A DNA stretch of 52,797 bases from Desulforhopalus sp. (GCA_023231425.1 JALNVI010000016.1:1-52797); one strand, 5' to 3'. Numbered from the stretch's first letter, positions 16,506-26,200 are shown. Made by a program: numbers and translations. The notes: generated by a model not told the origin, from the sequence alone.

Positions 16506-17684
16506 TCAGAGAGACTTGAGCCGTGTGCGGGCAAGGTCCGCTTCAGGCGCTGTTTTGTAAAGCTTGACCAGCTTGGAATAGAGCAATTTAGCGGTATCAC
16601 GGTCAGCAAGTTTTTCGAAAGCCTGTGCCTGTTTAAGCAGTGCCTGTGGAGCCAGTCTGGACCCGGGGCTTTTGGACACAACGGTCTGGAACTGAACAAC
16701 GGCGAGGTCATAGTTCTTCTGATCAAACAGGCTCTGCCCCATCATGAAGCGCGCTTCCATCGAATCTTGAGAGCTGGAGTCTCCTGCCACCTTCTCGAAG
16801 ATTGCTATGGCACCATCGTAATCTTTGCTCGCGAGCCGTTGTTTTCCCTCGCTGAGAGCACTCGTCGTCACAGGGGCTCCGGTAAAGACAGGCTTGACAG
16901 CAGGTTGGGGTGGGGAAATTTCCACCACCGGTTTTTCAACTGTTGGTGTACTTACGGAAGCCGCAGTATTCTGGTCCTCCTGAGAGGTAGTCTTGTCCGT
17001 CGAAGTTGAGAAAACGGAAGCTTGTGTATCGGTGGAAATTGCTGGCGCAGAGCCTGAATGAATTACTTTCTTGTGGGTAGCAAAAATTTCCTGGGAGGGT
17101 GTCGAAGTGGACACATCACTGTTATCTGTACTTAAACTGGAGCTATCGGAGAGGGTGCGAAGGCGCGCTGCTTCTTTTTTCGTTGCAATCATGCGGGCCT
17201 CAAGAGCAGCCTCTTTTGCTTTACGTTCAGCGTCCTTGATACGTGCTTCCTGAATTGCTTTGACGTTTTCTTCCTGTTTGTGGAGAAGTCCGTCCAGCGT
17301 CTGTATTTTGGCTTCTTTGTCTGCCTGCTGCTGCTGGAAAGCGGTCATTGTCTCTTCGCGCCGGGCAGATTCCTGCTCGGCAACAGTGGAGATGGAGTCT
17401 CCCAGCTCTTTATTCTGTTCTCGGAGTTGCTGATTGAGAGAGTATGATTCTTCAACCTGAGAACGGAGCTGGTCGATGTCATCCTGCAGTTTGTTCATGT
17501 GTCCGCTGGCACTGGCCTGGCGTTTCTCAATATGGTCAACGGCATTGGACTGTATTTCTACCACCTTGCGGTTGAGCATTCGAATCTGACGTTTCAGAAC
17601 GTTCACCTCGTTTATGGAGGCACAACCTGTCAGCAAAGTTGCAGTGAAGACGAGACATATACTGTTTCGAATAATTGGTTTCAT
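16506..17684 (-). CDS. cpoB: Tol-Pal accessory protein CpoB/YbgF with lipobox
   Basis: The product is 392 residues. A signal peptide ends in LLTGC at about 18-22, so this version is a lipoprotein. A coiled coil rich in Gln and Glu runs from about 25 to 175. A low-complexity Ser/Thr/Pro linker follows (about 180-275). The C-terminus holds TPR repeats (from about ALSEGKQRLASKDYDGAIAIFEKV onward), as in YbgF. In E. coli CpoB links Tol activity to outer-membrane constriction and peptidoglycan synthesis. It lies directly downstream of tolB, where pal is normally found between them; pal is missing here. The linker is unusually long. Confidence 0.85.
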   Translation of the reverse strand: MKPIIRNSICLVFTATLLTGCASINEVNVLKRQIRMLNRKVVEIQSNAVDHIEKRQASASGHMNKLQDDIDQLRSQVEESYSLNQQLREQNKELGDSISTVAEQESARREETMTAFQQQQADKEAKIQTLDGLLHKQEENVKAIQEARIKDAERKAKEAALEARMIATKKEAARLRTLSDSSSLSTDNSDVSTSTPSQEIFATHKKVIHSGSAPAISTDTQASVFSTSTDKTTSQEDQNTAASVSTPTVEKPVVEISPPQPAVKPVFTGAPVTTSALSEGKQRLASKDYDGAIAIFEKVAGDSSSQDSMEARFMMGQSLFDQKNYDLAVVQFQTVVSKSPGSRLAPQALLKQAQAFEKLADRDTAKLLYSKLVKLYKTAPEADLARTRLKSL

Positions 17685-17757
17685 GGCAATTCCGTTTGTG
17701 AAGCAATATGCTGAGTTGGAACAGAGAAATTGTGTGCTTTTTTAACCACCAGAGAGA

Positions 17758-19077
17758 TTATCTCGCCCAGCGGGGATAAGTCTGGCTTCCAGGCAGATTA
17801 AAAATTCTACGCTGAAAGGAACCGTCTTTCATTATAGCGTAAATCTGACTTTTTGCGCCATTCTGACGTGAAAAGATAATCTGCCGACCGTCTGGGGACC
17901 AGCATGGAGACTCGCTGTAGCTAAAACCATCGGTGAGCTGTTTCGGTGTATCAGAAGAGAGTGGGTTCATGGTGAAAATTTGATAGACGCCGTTGCGCAG
18001 GCTGGTAAAGACAATGAGGTTTTCCGTGGGGGACCAGTCTGCTTCGGCATTCTGCACCCCTTCAAAGGTAAGACGTCTCACATCGCCGGTGGCAAGGTTC
18101 ATGAGATAAAGCTGGGGCGTGTTGCCTGCACGGTCAGAGGTGAAGGTAATATATTTTCCGTCGGGAGACCATGTGGGGGAGACGTTGATCCCCTGGCCGC
18201 TGGTCAGTTGCCTGATGATCTCCCCTGTACTGTTCATCAGGTAGAGGTCGGGATTTCCTTTTTTCGACAGGGTGACGATAAAACGGCTGCCATCGGGAGA
18301 CCATGAGGGAGCAAGATTCATTCCCCTTCTGCGGCTCAACGCCCGGGTGGTTTTGTTTTGGAGCAGATTCGTAATATAGAGGTTCTGATTCCCGCTGTGA
18401 TAGGAAGAGTATGTGAGATTTGTGCTGTGTGGCACGAAGCGCGGTGAAACGGTGATGTTTTTGTGCCGGGTTATCTGGCGGAGGTCTTTTCCGAGAATGT
18501 TGGTAAGATAAACTTCTTTGGCATTGTTCTTCAGGCCGACAAAGACGATGCGGCTGTTGGCGATGCCGGGAATCCCTGTGAGTGCTTTAATGGCATCATC
18601 ACAGAAATTGAACAACATCTCTTGCTGTTGGCTGATTTTACCTGTGAAACTTTTGCCGTTGGATGCATCTATCGCGCTTTTGCTCGAAAAGGGGAGAGAC
18701 TTGCCGGAGGCTACATCAAGCATGCGAATTTCAAGGGTCTCCTGGCTGCCGAATCTGGTGTATTGCCCCAGGACCACATAATCGGCACCGGTCATCTTCC
18801 AGTCTGCCTGTTGGCTGTCATTGTATGTCGTGGGGTCAAGAATCTGGATAATGCCGTGAAATTCAAGGGCCTTGCCGAGCAGGGAGGCCATCTCCTGGCC
18901 AGCTTTACTCGGAGCTCCGGTTGCTTTGTCAACGAAGGTCGGGAGGGCAACGTTAATTTTGCGCATCTGGTTGGATGTGATGTCAAGGTAGACGCGATCA
19001 GCCGCCAGTGTCTGCAGAGGCAGGAGCAGCAGGCAGAGGAGAGTGAAAAGGGTGATTTGAAAACGGGTATTTTTCAC
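17758..19077 (-). CDS. tolB: Tol-Pal system beta-propeller protein TolB
   Basis: The product is 439 residues, the normal TolB length, starting from a GTG. A signal peptide (1-25) is followed by the N-terminal domain (about 26-160). A six-bladed propeller then shows repeated WSPDG motifs: SWSPDGSRF, TWSPDGKYITF, WSPTENLIVF and CWSPDGRQIIF. TolB sits in the periplasm and couples the TolQRA motor to Pal and the outer membrane. The gene is 134 bp from tolA, and a hairpin with an A/T-rich stem (19102-19136) lies between them, so expression of the two may be uncoupled. Confidence 0.95.
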   Translation of the reverse strand: MKNTRFQITLFTLLCLLLLPLQTLAADRVYLDITSNQMRKINVALPTFVDKATGAPSKAGQEMASLLGKALEFHGIIQILDPTTYNDSQQADWKMTGADYVVLGQYTRFGSQETLEIRMLDVASGKSLPFSSKSAIDASNGKSFTGKISQQQEMLFNFCDDAIKALTGIPGIANSRIVFVGLKNNAKEVYLTNILGKDLRQITRHKNITVSPRFVPHSTNLTYSSYHSGNQNLYITNLLQNKTTRALSRRRGMNLAPSWSPDGSRFIVTLSKKGNPDLYLMNSTGEIIRQLTSGQGINVSPTWSPDGKYITFTSDRAGNTPQLYLMNLATGDVRRLTFEGVQNAEADWSPTENLIVFTSLRNGVYQIFTMNPLSSDTPKQLTDGFSYSESPCWSPDGRQIIFSRQNGAKSQIYAIMKDGSFQRRIFNLPGSQTYPRWAR

Positions 19078-19101
19078 AGGTATTCACCGTAGTTGAATTC
19101 T

Positions 19102-19136
19102 GAGAGATCCAAAAAAAACTCTTTTTGGATCTCTCT
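19102..19136 (-). terminator. hairpin between tolA and tolB
   Basis: AGAGATCCAAAAA pairs with TTTTTGGATCTCT around a 6-nt loop. The stem is 13-15 bp with A/T runs, so it could act as a terminator or processing site in either direction. Confidence 0.65.
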
Positions 19137-19211
19137 GGGAAACTTCAAGCCGCATGAATCGCGGTTATTTATTAAAAAAGGCAGAGGGCACGTGGGTGGA
19201 TGCACACGCCA

Positions 19212-20411
19212 TTACTGCGTGACTCCCTGCGGGGTAAAAACAAATCCATAGTTTAGTTCGGAGACATGCAGCGCCGGCGGGATAGGTGGAAAGGGCGCGG
19301 ATGCTTCAATAGCTCTGGTAACAAATTGATCGTACACCCGATCTCCAGAACTTTCCTCAAAATGCATTTCACTGACATTGCCATTTTGGTCAATAGTTAC
19401 TGCTACGGTTGCCTTTATAGCAGGGTTTGTAATGTTTATCGGCGGCTTCCAATTTGCTGCTACGCGTGCAGAAATTTGTCCATTATACATGCGGCCAATA
19501 GTGCTGTCTGCAGCGCTGTCGCTTCCGGAAGGTGTCCCCTGTTCTGCAGAATTGATGGCCGCAGTGTGTTCTGCTGCGGCTTCATCAGCCTGCTGAAGGA
19601 GTTCACGTTCTTCTTCGAGCTGCTCTCTGGCGAGTTTCGCTTTTTCACGGGCCAGTTCCTCCTGCTGATCCAGAGTTTCCTGTTCCCGAAGCTGGCTGGC
19701 CAGTTTCTGCCGTTGTTTTTCTGCAGCGGCCTTGTGTTGTTTCCGCTCTTCCAGAATTTTTTCTGCAGCAGCCTTCTGTCTCTGCTCTTCCTGAAGTTTT
19801 TCTACAGCCAGTGCTTTCTTTTGTTGCTCCTGCTTGAGTTGTACCTTTTGTTGCAGTTGCTGTATTTTCTCTGCAGCGAGATCCTTTTCCGGGGGAATGG
19901 GAATTTCCTTTTTGATCTTACTCTTTTTGGGGTTGAGCGAGATCGTTTTTGGCGGGCCAGTGAGGACTGGCTCTGCTGCTGCCGGAGGTTGTGGTTCTGT
20001 TTTGACGGCTGGCGGAGGTTGCAGTACTTTTTTGACAGCTGCCGGCGTTGTCTTTTCTATAGTGGGAACGGGCTTAGGCTCGGGAACGGGTTTAGGCTCG
20101 GGAGCGGGTTTAGGCTCGGGAGCGGGTTTAGGCTCGGGAGCGGGTTTCGGAGCAGGCAGGCTTTTTTTCTCAACCTTTTTCGTTATTACCGTACTTTTCC
20201 CTGACGCTTTTGTTGGAGACACTGATCCCTTTGGTGGAGACGGCAGGCTGATAAGGCTCACCGTTTGCACACTGGCGATGCGCGGTGTCGAGTCGAACAG
20301 GTAAGGGGCATACACCGTCCCGATCAGTATCAGGAGATGGAGAGCGATGGCGAAGAGAAGAGGAGCCTGCCAGTCGACGTTGCGGTGGTGATCTGCGGGG
20401 CGTAGAAACAT
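19212..20411 (-). CDS. tolA: TolA-like energy transducer (TonB-type C-terminus)
   Basis: The product is 399 residues with one N-terminal transmembrane helix (about 16-37). A Pro-rich region follows, carrying five repeats of the hexapeptide EPKPAP/EPKPVP encoded by 18-bp repeats (20064-20153). A long charged coiled coil rich in Gln, Lys and Glu runs from about 165 to 285. A TonB-like C-terminal domain (about 305-395) carries IKATVAVTIDQNGNVSEMHFEESSGD. TolA spans the periplasm and passes energy from TolQR to the outer membrane. It starts eight bases after tolR ends. The number of EPKP units may vary between strains. Confidence 0.92.
   Translation of the reverse strand: MFLRPADHHRNVDWQAPLLFAIALHLLILIGTVYAPYLFDSTPRIASVQTVSLISLPSPPKGSVSPTKASGKSTVITKKVEKKSLPAPKPAPEPKPAPEPKPAPEPKPVPEPKPVPTIEKTTPAAVKKVLQPPPAVKTEPQPPAAAEPVLTGPPKTISLNPKKSKIKKEIPIPPEKDLAAEKIQQLQQKVQLKQEQQKKALAVEKLQEEQRQKAAAEKILEERKQHKAAAEKQRQKLASQLREQETLDQQEELAREKAKLAREQLEEERELLQQADEAAAEHTAAINSAEQGTPSGSDSAADSTIGRMYNGQISARVAANWKPPINITNPAIKATVAVTIDQNGNVSEMHFEESSGDRVYDQFVTRAIEASAPFPPIPPALHVSELNYGFVFTPQGVTQ
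20064..20153 (-). repeat. 18-bp tandem repeat in tolA, 5 units
   Basis: Five units of the plus-strand form GGGAGCGGGTTTAGGCTC, with the first two carrying GGGAAC and the fifth degenerate. The unit length is a multiple of three, so gain or loss keeps the frame and changes the length of the Pro-Lys linker. This repeat is unrelated in sequence to the 18-bp unit in the dispersed repeats. Confidence 0.85.
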
Positions 20412-20418
20412 CGCGGCA

Positions 20419-20841
<423 letters not shown>

Positions 20842-21537
20842 TTATTTCACCCGACTGAGGAGGTCGCGTTCGACGAGATTAAGCAGATCTGTGGAGAAAC
20901 TGTCCATTTCCCCTTCTACATGGTCAACCTTGCTGGCGTAGAGGTTGTAGAAGATAACTGCCGGAATAGCCACGGCAAGACCTGCAGCAGTGGCAATCAA
21001 CGCCTCGGAAATCCCCGGGGCAACAACGGCGAGGGATGCTGATCCTTTCTGTCCAATGTCATGAAAGGAGGCCATGATCCCCCATACTGTGCCGAAGAGA
21101 CCAATGAACGGTGCTGCCGAGCCGGTAGTGGCAAGGATGGGCAGGCCGCGGGACAGCAGGTCCAGTTCCTGCGAAGCTGCTTTGCGGATGGTACGTTTGA
21201 AATTATCCATGCTGGCGAGCTGCATTTCAAGGGGTTCAGTCTCTTCCTTGCTCTTCCGCATCTTATTAATCTTCTCCAGTTCGTTGAAACCGGCTGAGAA
21301 GATGGTCGCCTGCGGGGAATATTCAAAGTCAGAGGCAGTATCATAGGCCTCATTGAGATTGGCGGAACTCCAGAAGGTTTCAAGAAAATCTTCGGAGTCG
21401 AGTTTTACCTTATGGAATAATCTCGACTTTGTGATAATAATGCTCCAGGAAACAATGGAAAAAATGAGCAGGGTAAACATAACGCCCTGGCCGACAGGCC
21501 CGGCGTTGAGAATCATGTGGGTGATGGAGAGCTGCAC
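20842..21537 (-). CDS. tolQ: TolQ/ExbB-family proton channel subunit
   Basis: The product is 231 residues with three transmembrane helices. The first lies near residues 10-30. The second and third flank the ALIATAAGLAVAIPAVIFYN segment, typical of TolQ. I place the start at the GTG at 21537, seven bases after GAGG; a GTG three codons earlier directly abuts that GAGG. TolQ forms the pentameric stator ring with TolR and energises TolA. It heads the tolQRAB-cpoB set, about 200 bp downstream of the FabZ-like gene. A weak hairpin near 21562-21590 in the gap might be a terminator. Confidence 0.92.
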   Translation of the reverse strand: MQLSITHMILNAGPVGQGVMFTLLIFSIVSWSIIITKSRLFHKVKLDSEDFLETFWSSANLNEAYDTASDFEYSPQATIFSAGFNELEKINKMRKSKEETEPLEMQLASMDNFKRTIRKAASQELDLLSRGLPILATTGSAAPFIGLFGTVWGIMASFHDIGQKGSASLAVVAPGISEALIATAAGLAVAIPAVIFYNLYASKVDHVEGEMDSFSTDLLNLVERDLLSRVK

Positions 21538-21738
21538 TGGAAACACCTCAGTAAAAAAATTAGGGGCCGTTGCCGCAGGCCGTTTTGTTCAGGGTAAAAA
21601 TAATTGGGAAATGGTTTACATGAACGCATAAAACTAAAAAAGAAAGTCCTTTAAATTTCAAGCGGCAATTGTAATCGCTCTGGTGAAAAATTCAACATCC
21701 ATGCGCGATAAAGAGAGAAAATTGACCTCATTCACCAT

Positions 21739-22188
21739 TCAGGCTGAAGGTTGTGCGAGGGTGCAGGCAAATTCAATCTGCACGGCGGTTTTCCCTTTGC
21801 ACTGGAGAACCCCTTTGAGGAACCAGGCTGTGCTGATTTTTTCGGTCAGTTTCACTGTGATCTGTACGGTATCGCCGGGGTAGACCCCGCGTTTGAACTT
21901 TGCCCCGAGGATACGGGTGAGAACCGGTACGCCAGCCTTGAGTTCATCCGGAGCAGCGATCTTTGCAATAAGCAGGGCCCCGCTCTGAAATATAGCTTCA
22001 GCGAGCAACACGCCGGGGGTGATGGGGCTTTCGGGATAGTGGCCGCGATAGACGTCCATTGTCGGCGAAAAGGTCTTTTCAGTGATCAGCGTTTTCCCCT
22101 CAAGGGAGAGAATTCGATCCACCAGCAGAAAGGGATCACGGTGGGGAATAAGCGCCTTGATCTCCTCAAGAGTTTCATCGGTCATCAC
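21739..22188 (-). CDS. FabZ-like 3-hydroxyacyl-ACP dehydratase
   Basis: The product is 149 residues of the hot-dog fold. The catalytic region GHYPESPITPGVLLAEAIFQ places His at residue 50 and Glu at 64, matching the His/Glu pair of FabZ. It overlaps the FabG-like gene by four bases (ATGA), so it is the last gene of a set with a ketoreductase, two CrtI-like oxidoreductases, an ACP and a ketosynthase. It probably acts on that dedicated pathway rather than on bulk fatty-acid synthesis. Confidence 0.88.
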   Translation of the reverse strand: MMTDETLEEIKALIPHRDPFLLVDRILSLEGKTLITEKTFSPTMDVYRGHYPESPITPGVLLAEAIFQSGALLIAKIAAPDELKAGVPVLTRILGAKFKRGVYPGDTVQITVKLTEKISTAWFLKGVLQCKGKTAVQIEFACTLAQPSA

Positions 22189-22931
22189 AGACCTCCTGCG
22201 ATTTCCAATACGGTTCCGGAGATATAGGCGGCATAGTCGGAGGCGAGGAAGAGGACAGCATCGGCAACCTCCTGTACTTCACCAAAGCGACGCATTGGCA
22301 CCATTTTCTTGTAAGCCTTTACCTGTTCTTCAGGGAGGTCGGCGATGAAGTCCGTGTTGATAAATCCGGGGGCAACACAATTGACAGTGATCTTCTTCCT
22401 GCCCACTTCTTTTGCGAGACTTTTACTCATGGCAATCTGGCCTGCCTTGGAGGCGGCATAGTTGCTCTGGCCGGCAAAACCCATACGGGCAACAGGGGAA
22501 CTGATACTGATAATGCGCCCAAAACGGCTGGACATCATCAGTGGCACGGCACCGCGGCTCATGAGAAAAGTCCCGGTGAGGTTTATATCAAGAACGCGCT
22601 GCCAGTTGGCAGGTTTCATCATGGCGAGCACTGAATCTCGGCGTATTCCCGCGCAGTTCACAAGGATGTGCAGATGCTCGCCGCTGTCTTCCAGTTTACG
22701 GTAGAAGGCAGCAACCTGTTTTTCATCGGAGACGTCACACTGGTGCATCTGCAGACGATCAGGGCAGGGAGACTCTTTTTTGAATTTCTCTGCCGCTTCA
22801 GTATTGCTGGCGTAGATGCCGATAACATCGGCACCTGCGGCAAGCAGGTTTTCTGCCACGGCCCGACCGATACCCCTTGTTGCACCTGTAACCAGTGCTC
22901 TCTTTCCTGTGAAATCAAAAGGGATTCCCAT
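22185..22931 (-). CDS. FabG-like 3-oxoacyl-ACP reductase
   Basis: The product is 248 residues of the classical short-chain dehydrogenase family. VTGATRGIGRAVAENLL at about 14-30 is the NAD(P) site. NCAG is near 90, the catalytic Ser is in ISISSPVARMGF, and YAASK provides the Tyr and Lys. The C-terminal DAVLFLASDYAAYISG is FabG-like. In the cluster it would reduce the 3-keto product of the ketosynthase at 26527-27759 and pass it to the dehydratase, which follows with a four-base overlap. Confidence 0.92.
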   Translation of the reverse strand: MGIPFDFTGKRALVTGATRGIGRAVAENLLAAGADVIGIYASNTEAAEKFKKESPCPDRLQMHQCDVSDEKQVAAFYRKLEDSGEHLHILVNCAGIRRDSVLAMMKPANWQRVLDINLTGTFLMSRGAVPLMMSSRFGRIISISSPVARMGFAGQSNYAASKAGQIAMSKSLAKEVGRKKITVNCVAPGFINTDFIADLPEEQVKAYKKMVPMRRFGEVQEVADAVLFLASDYAAYISGTVLEIAGGL

Positions 22932-22932
22932 C

Positions 22933-24354
22933 TCAGCTCCTCAGATAACTGTCCACATCGTTGGCCACTATGACCCCATAGTTTATTGCCCCGAGCCAGC
23001 CCGACATGATAATGCCCACTGAGCCGACGTGGAAAAGTCCGCCTACTTCCTTGAAGATTGTGCGCGATACATCCAGCCCTTCAAACTTTGTGCCGAAGGA
23101 TGTCCCCATGGTATGCAGTGTGTAGTTGTTGAAGGTGGCAGGGGTTGCAGCTTCCATCCAGTCAATTTTTTCTGAAACTCCTGGAAGATAGCGCTCAAGG
23201 TCCAGCAGCGTGCGACTGATCAGTGCTTCTTTTTCCTGTTCGTAGACGGGGCGGTCGAGGGGGGCCCAGTCAGCCCAGTTGGCATTCATTGAGGCGACCA
23301 CCGTATAGCGGTCCCGGCCCGGGCGGGTTTTCGGATAGTAGAGAGAGAATGTCTTGGAACGGGTGTGCATGTCAAGCAGTTCGGAGGACTCAAAATCGGG
23401 TGAGGTTGAGCTGAAGAGCAGGTCCCCGATATCGTCGATACGCTCGCCGTCCCGGATACCGAAATAAACCTGGCAGCTTGAGTTGTTTACCCTCACGGCA
23501 TCTGCCCGCTGGAGAAACTCTTCAGAGTAGCTGTCGCGTTCTGTGAGGTTACGTATCGTGTTCGTAATTCCGGCGTTTGACACGGCACTTCTGCCGTCGA
23601 TGGTGTGGCCGTCAACCTCTACTCCGCGCACCTTTCCGCCTTCAATGATGATCGAGTCAACCTTTGCGCCGGTGCAGATGGTAACGCCATTTTTTTCCAG
23701 CTCTCTGCTCATCATGCCGATCAGTTTGTCGGTGCCGCCTTGAAAGGTGAAAACCCCTCTGTTCATGAAATTGGAGAAGACGATGCCGTAGGTGATTGCC
23801 GGATCGTCGAGGGTTGAGCCGTTGGCATACGTGATTGGCTCCATCAACAGGCGGTGGACATCGTTGCGGCCCGGAAAAAAGGTCTCAAAGAGCTCGCGGG
23901 TGGTCATTGACTGGTCGTCGTAAAAATTCATTTTTGCGACAGTGTTGAAAAAGTTGTCAATAGTCGTACGGGGAATATTAAACTGATGTTCCAGCTTATT
24001 GGTGAAATCTTCGCTGGTAAAGGTGGTCTGCAGGTGGAATTGAGGATTATCGAAGACAATGTTCTTGAGTTGAACTATTGACTGCATAATTTCTTTATTC
24101 CAGTATTTTTTGCAGGTTTTCACCATTCCGAAGGGAAAACCATGCAGCGAGATATCGAAGATATGGCCGTGGCGCTTGAACCAGGTGGCCAGCCCGCCGA
24201 GGCGGTAATGGTGTTCGAGCAGGAGAACACTGTGCCCACTGTTGGCAAGGCGGTTGGCGGTGGTGAGTCCGCCGAGTCCAGAGCCGATAACAATGACATC
24301 ATAATTTTTTTGCAGCTCTTTCTGCTGCAGGAATTCGGAGAACGAAACAGGCAT
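22933..24354 (-). CDS. CrtI-like FAD-dependent oxidoreductase (first of two)
   Basis: The product is 473 residues. After about 20 N-terminal residues, VIVIGSGLGGLTTANRLANS forms the FAD-binding Rossmann motif. It is followed by VLLLEHHYRLGGLATWFKR, as in phytoene desaturase/retinol saturase-like enzymes. The C-terminus keeps the second nucleotide-binding region (FKEVGGLFHVGSVGIIMSGWLG). Such enzymes insert or saturate double bonds in long lipids. No carotenoid gene lies nearby. The partners here are ACP, ketosynthase, reductase and dehydratase, so the substrate is probably an acyl chain. It ends one base from the FabG-like start. Confidence 0.82.
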   Translation of the reverse strand: MPVSFSEFLQQKELQKNYDVIVIGSGLGGLTTANRLANSGHSVLLLEHHYRLGGLATWFKRHGHIFDISLHGFPFGMVKTCKKYWNKEIMQSIVQLKNIVFDNPQFHLQTTFTSEDFTNKLEHQFNIPRTTIDNFFNTVAKMNFYDDQSMTTRELFETFFPGRNDVHRLLMEPITYANGSTLDDPAITYGIVFSNFMNRGVFTFQGGTDKLIGMMSRELEKNGVTICTGAKVDSIIIEGGKVRGVEVDGHTIDGRSAVSNAGITNTIRNLTERDSYSEEFLQRADAVRVNNSSCQVYFGIRDGERIDDIGDLLFSSTSPDFESSELLDMHTRSKTFSLYYPKTRPGRDRYTVVASMNANWADWAPLDRPVYEQEKEALISRTLLDLERYLPGVSEKIDWMEAATPATFNNYTLHTMGTSFGTKFEGLDVSRTIFKEVGGLFHVGSVGIIMSGWLGAINYGVIVANDVDSYLRS

Positions 24355-24384
24355 GGGTGTTTGTAATTTGTTGAGTCAGCGACC

Positions 24385-25770
24385 TTACAGCCGCGGTAAA
24401 ATATGCTGGTTGACGATAGAAACGCCACTCAGCATTGAGCCGACAATGCCGAGAAAACCCTGGTCGGTACCAGCTAAAAATATATTCGACAAACCAATAT
24501 TACCATCTTTAATTTTGTTCGGATGGCCATAGATGGCACCATCGATTTTGCCGGTGTAACGTTTGATGGTCAGCGGTGTGAACATGTCGCGAAATGTGAC
24601 TGCGTGGGCAAAGTCACCAATCAGTGACTCGGCCGTGCTGCAGGAAAGCTCGGAGCAGCGCTTTTTTTCCTGTTGATATGCTTCGGGCACCATGGCAAGC
24701 TGTTCCCACTTTTCTGTTGCAGCAAGGTGGGTAGTGCGAATCTCCACCAGCTCACGTCTGGCAATGCCTTTAAAACCAGAGGGAAAACAGATAACGCCAC
24801 TCCGCGGGTCAATACTGCTCTGCGGCCTTTGATAGTGGAATTTTTCGCCGTGATTGAAAAAGATGATTGTGGTTTCCTGTGCCCCGGCAGGTAACGCTTC
24901 ATACGGCAGCTGGAAGATGTTTTCCACAAAGGAGAGTCGTGGCGTGTCATCTTTGATTCCCCTGTCTCTCTGGAGCAGGGACTCTGTTTCCTGCGAACCG
25001 ATGGTGGAGAGAATATAATTACACTCTATCTCTTCGCCGTTTTCCATTACGGCTACGGCGCAATTCTTCTGCTGTGTAATATTCTGTACTCTGCAGCCGG
25101 TACGAATCTCTCCGCCATTCTCCTGGATATGGCGCAGTAACAGGTCAATAAACTCTTTGATACTTCCCCGCGGCCGGAACATCCCTTCTAAAAAGATGGC
25201 ATGGAACATAATGGCAAACTGGCCGAGGTCCATGTCATTTTCATTGCTGGAGCCATAATACATCAAAGGACAGAGCAACATCTCTGTGAGCAGTGGTTCG
25301 GCGATGATCTTGTCAAGAAAGGCGCGGGCAGAACGAAAGGGCGCGGGAGCAAAGGCATCAAACTGCTGCAGAAAGGTGAGAAGGCTGCGGAAGTTGTCGA
25401 TGGAACCCGGAAATTTTTCGCTGATTTCTGTCTCAAAGAGATTGAAATCATTGGAAAAACGCAATGTCTCACAGTTTTCAAAGAGAATCTTTGATCCAAG
25501 CTGAGGACAAAATTCGATCTCTGAACGTTTTATCTTCAGCTGACGCAGGAGGCGATTGAGCGGGGCGTGTTTATTACCTGGTTCGGCAAAATTGGTGATG
25601 GCGTGCAGACCGGTTTCAAAAAGGGTTTTGTTGCGAATAAACCAGGAGTTGAGCCCTCCAGGCCGGGTATGTTGTTCCACCAGCAGAACGCGCTGACCGA
25701 AACGGGAGATACGGACAGCGGCGGCAAGCCCCGAAAGACCGCCGCCGATGATCAGAACAGGAAGCCGCAT
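24385..25770 (-). CDS. CrtI-like FAD-dependent oxidoreductase (second of two)
   Basis: The product is 461 residues and starts immediately after the ACP gene, with AAGGA as ribosome binding site. VLIIGGGLSGLAAAVRISRF is the FAD motif, followed by VLLVEQHTRPGGLNSWF. The C-terminus has NIFLAGTDQGFLGIVGSMLSG. It is a paralog of the neighbouring protein but clearly diverged, so the two may do different steps or form a heteromer. Pairs of CrtI-like enzymes beside FabF/ACP/FabZ genes recall, from memory, the gene sets discussed for ladderane lipids in anammox bacteria. The product in this organism is unknown. Confidence 0.82.
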   Translation of the reverse strand: MRLPVLIIGGGLSGLAAAVRISRFGQRVLLVEQHTRPGGLNSWFIRNKTLFETGLHAITNFAEPGNKHAPLNRLLRQLKIKRSEIEFCPQLGSKILFENCETLRFSNDFNLFETEISEKFPGSIDNFRSLLTFLQQFDAFAPAPFRSARAFLDKIIAEPLLTEMLLCPLMYYGSSNENDMDLGQFAIMFHAIFLEGMFRPRGSIKEFIDLLLRHIQENGGEIRTGCRVQNITQQKNCAVAVMENGEEIECNYILSTIGSQETESLLQRDRGIKDDTPRLSFVENIFQLPYEALPAGAQETTIIFFNHGEKFHYQRPQSSIDPRSGVICFPSGFKGIARRELVEIRTTHLAATEKWEQLAMVPEAYQQEKKRCSELSCSTAESLIGDFAHAVTFRDMFTPLTIKRYTGKIDGAIYGHPNKIKDGNIGLSNIFLAGTDQGFLGIVGSMLSGVSIVNQHILPRL

Positions 25771-26022
25771 TTATTTGTCCTTCAGCAGCGGCTCCAGATA
25801 GATTACGCAGCTGTTGAGGGTTGCGAGATTGGGATAATCTTCCTCAGGAATTTGCAGTTGATGACGTTTGCGCAGTTCCATGACGATATCGAGGAAGTCC
25901 ATGGAGTCCAGATCCAGCTGCTCGCGCAGGGGTTCCGCCGGATCAAGGCTTGCCAGATCGGCTTCGTCGTCAATATCTTCAATAATCTCAAGAATAAGGT
26001 CTTTTATGTCTTCGCCGGTCAT
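25771..26022 (-). CDS. acyl carrier protein
   Basis: The product is 83 residues from the ATG at 26022, which follows GGAG at a good distance; a longer frame upstream has no such site. The motif LDLDSMDFLDIV carries the phosphopantetheine-accepting Ser40. The protein is acidic and helical as expected. It lies between the FAD oxidoreductases and the ketosynthase and is probably a dedicated carrier for that pathway. Confidence 0.93.
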   Translation of the reverse strand: MTGEDIKDLILEIIEDIDDEADLASLDPAEPLREQLDLDSMDFLDIVMELRKRHQLQIPEEDYPNLATLNSCVIYLEPLLKDK

Positions 26023-26200
26023 TGTTTCTCCACAAGCTGTCTGTGTGCGGGGTTCCCGCACGGGAATTGTATGCAGTCCGAAAGAGAATTTCGAACAATT
26101 CTATAATCTGCCTCAAATTTAGAAGAAAATATGGCTGACTTTATACCATATCAGGCCATGAAGGCTAATTTTTTTTTAAAAAAACCGTGCAGTCTGTTAT

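Noticed and set aside
19266..20204. 312-codon plus-strand open frame rich in Phe, Leu and Cys opposite tolA
   Set aside because: It is the reverse complement of the Gln/Lys/Glu-rich coiled coil of tolA; the composition is an artefact.
21562..21590. terminator between the FabZ-like gene and tolQ
   Set aside because: The GGCC/GGCC stem is only four to five base pairs and the T run lies on the wrong side for the gene it would end. It is mentioned under tolQ only.
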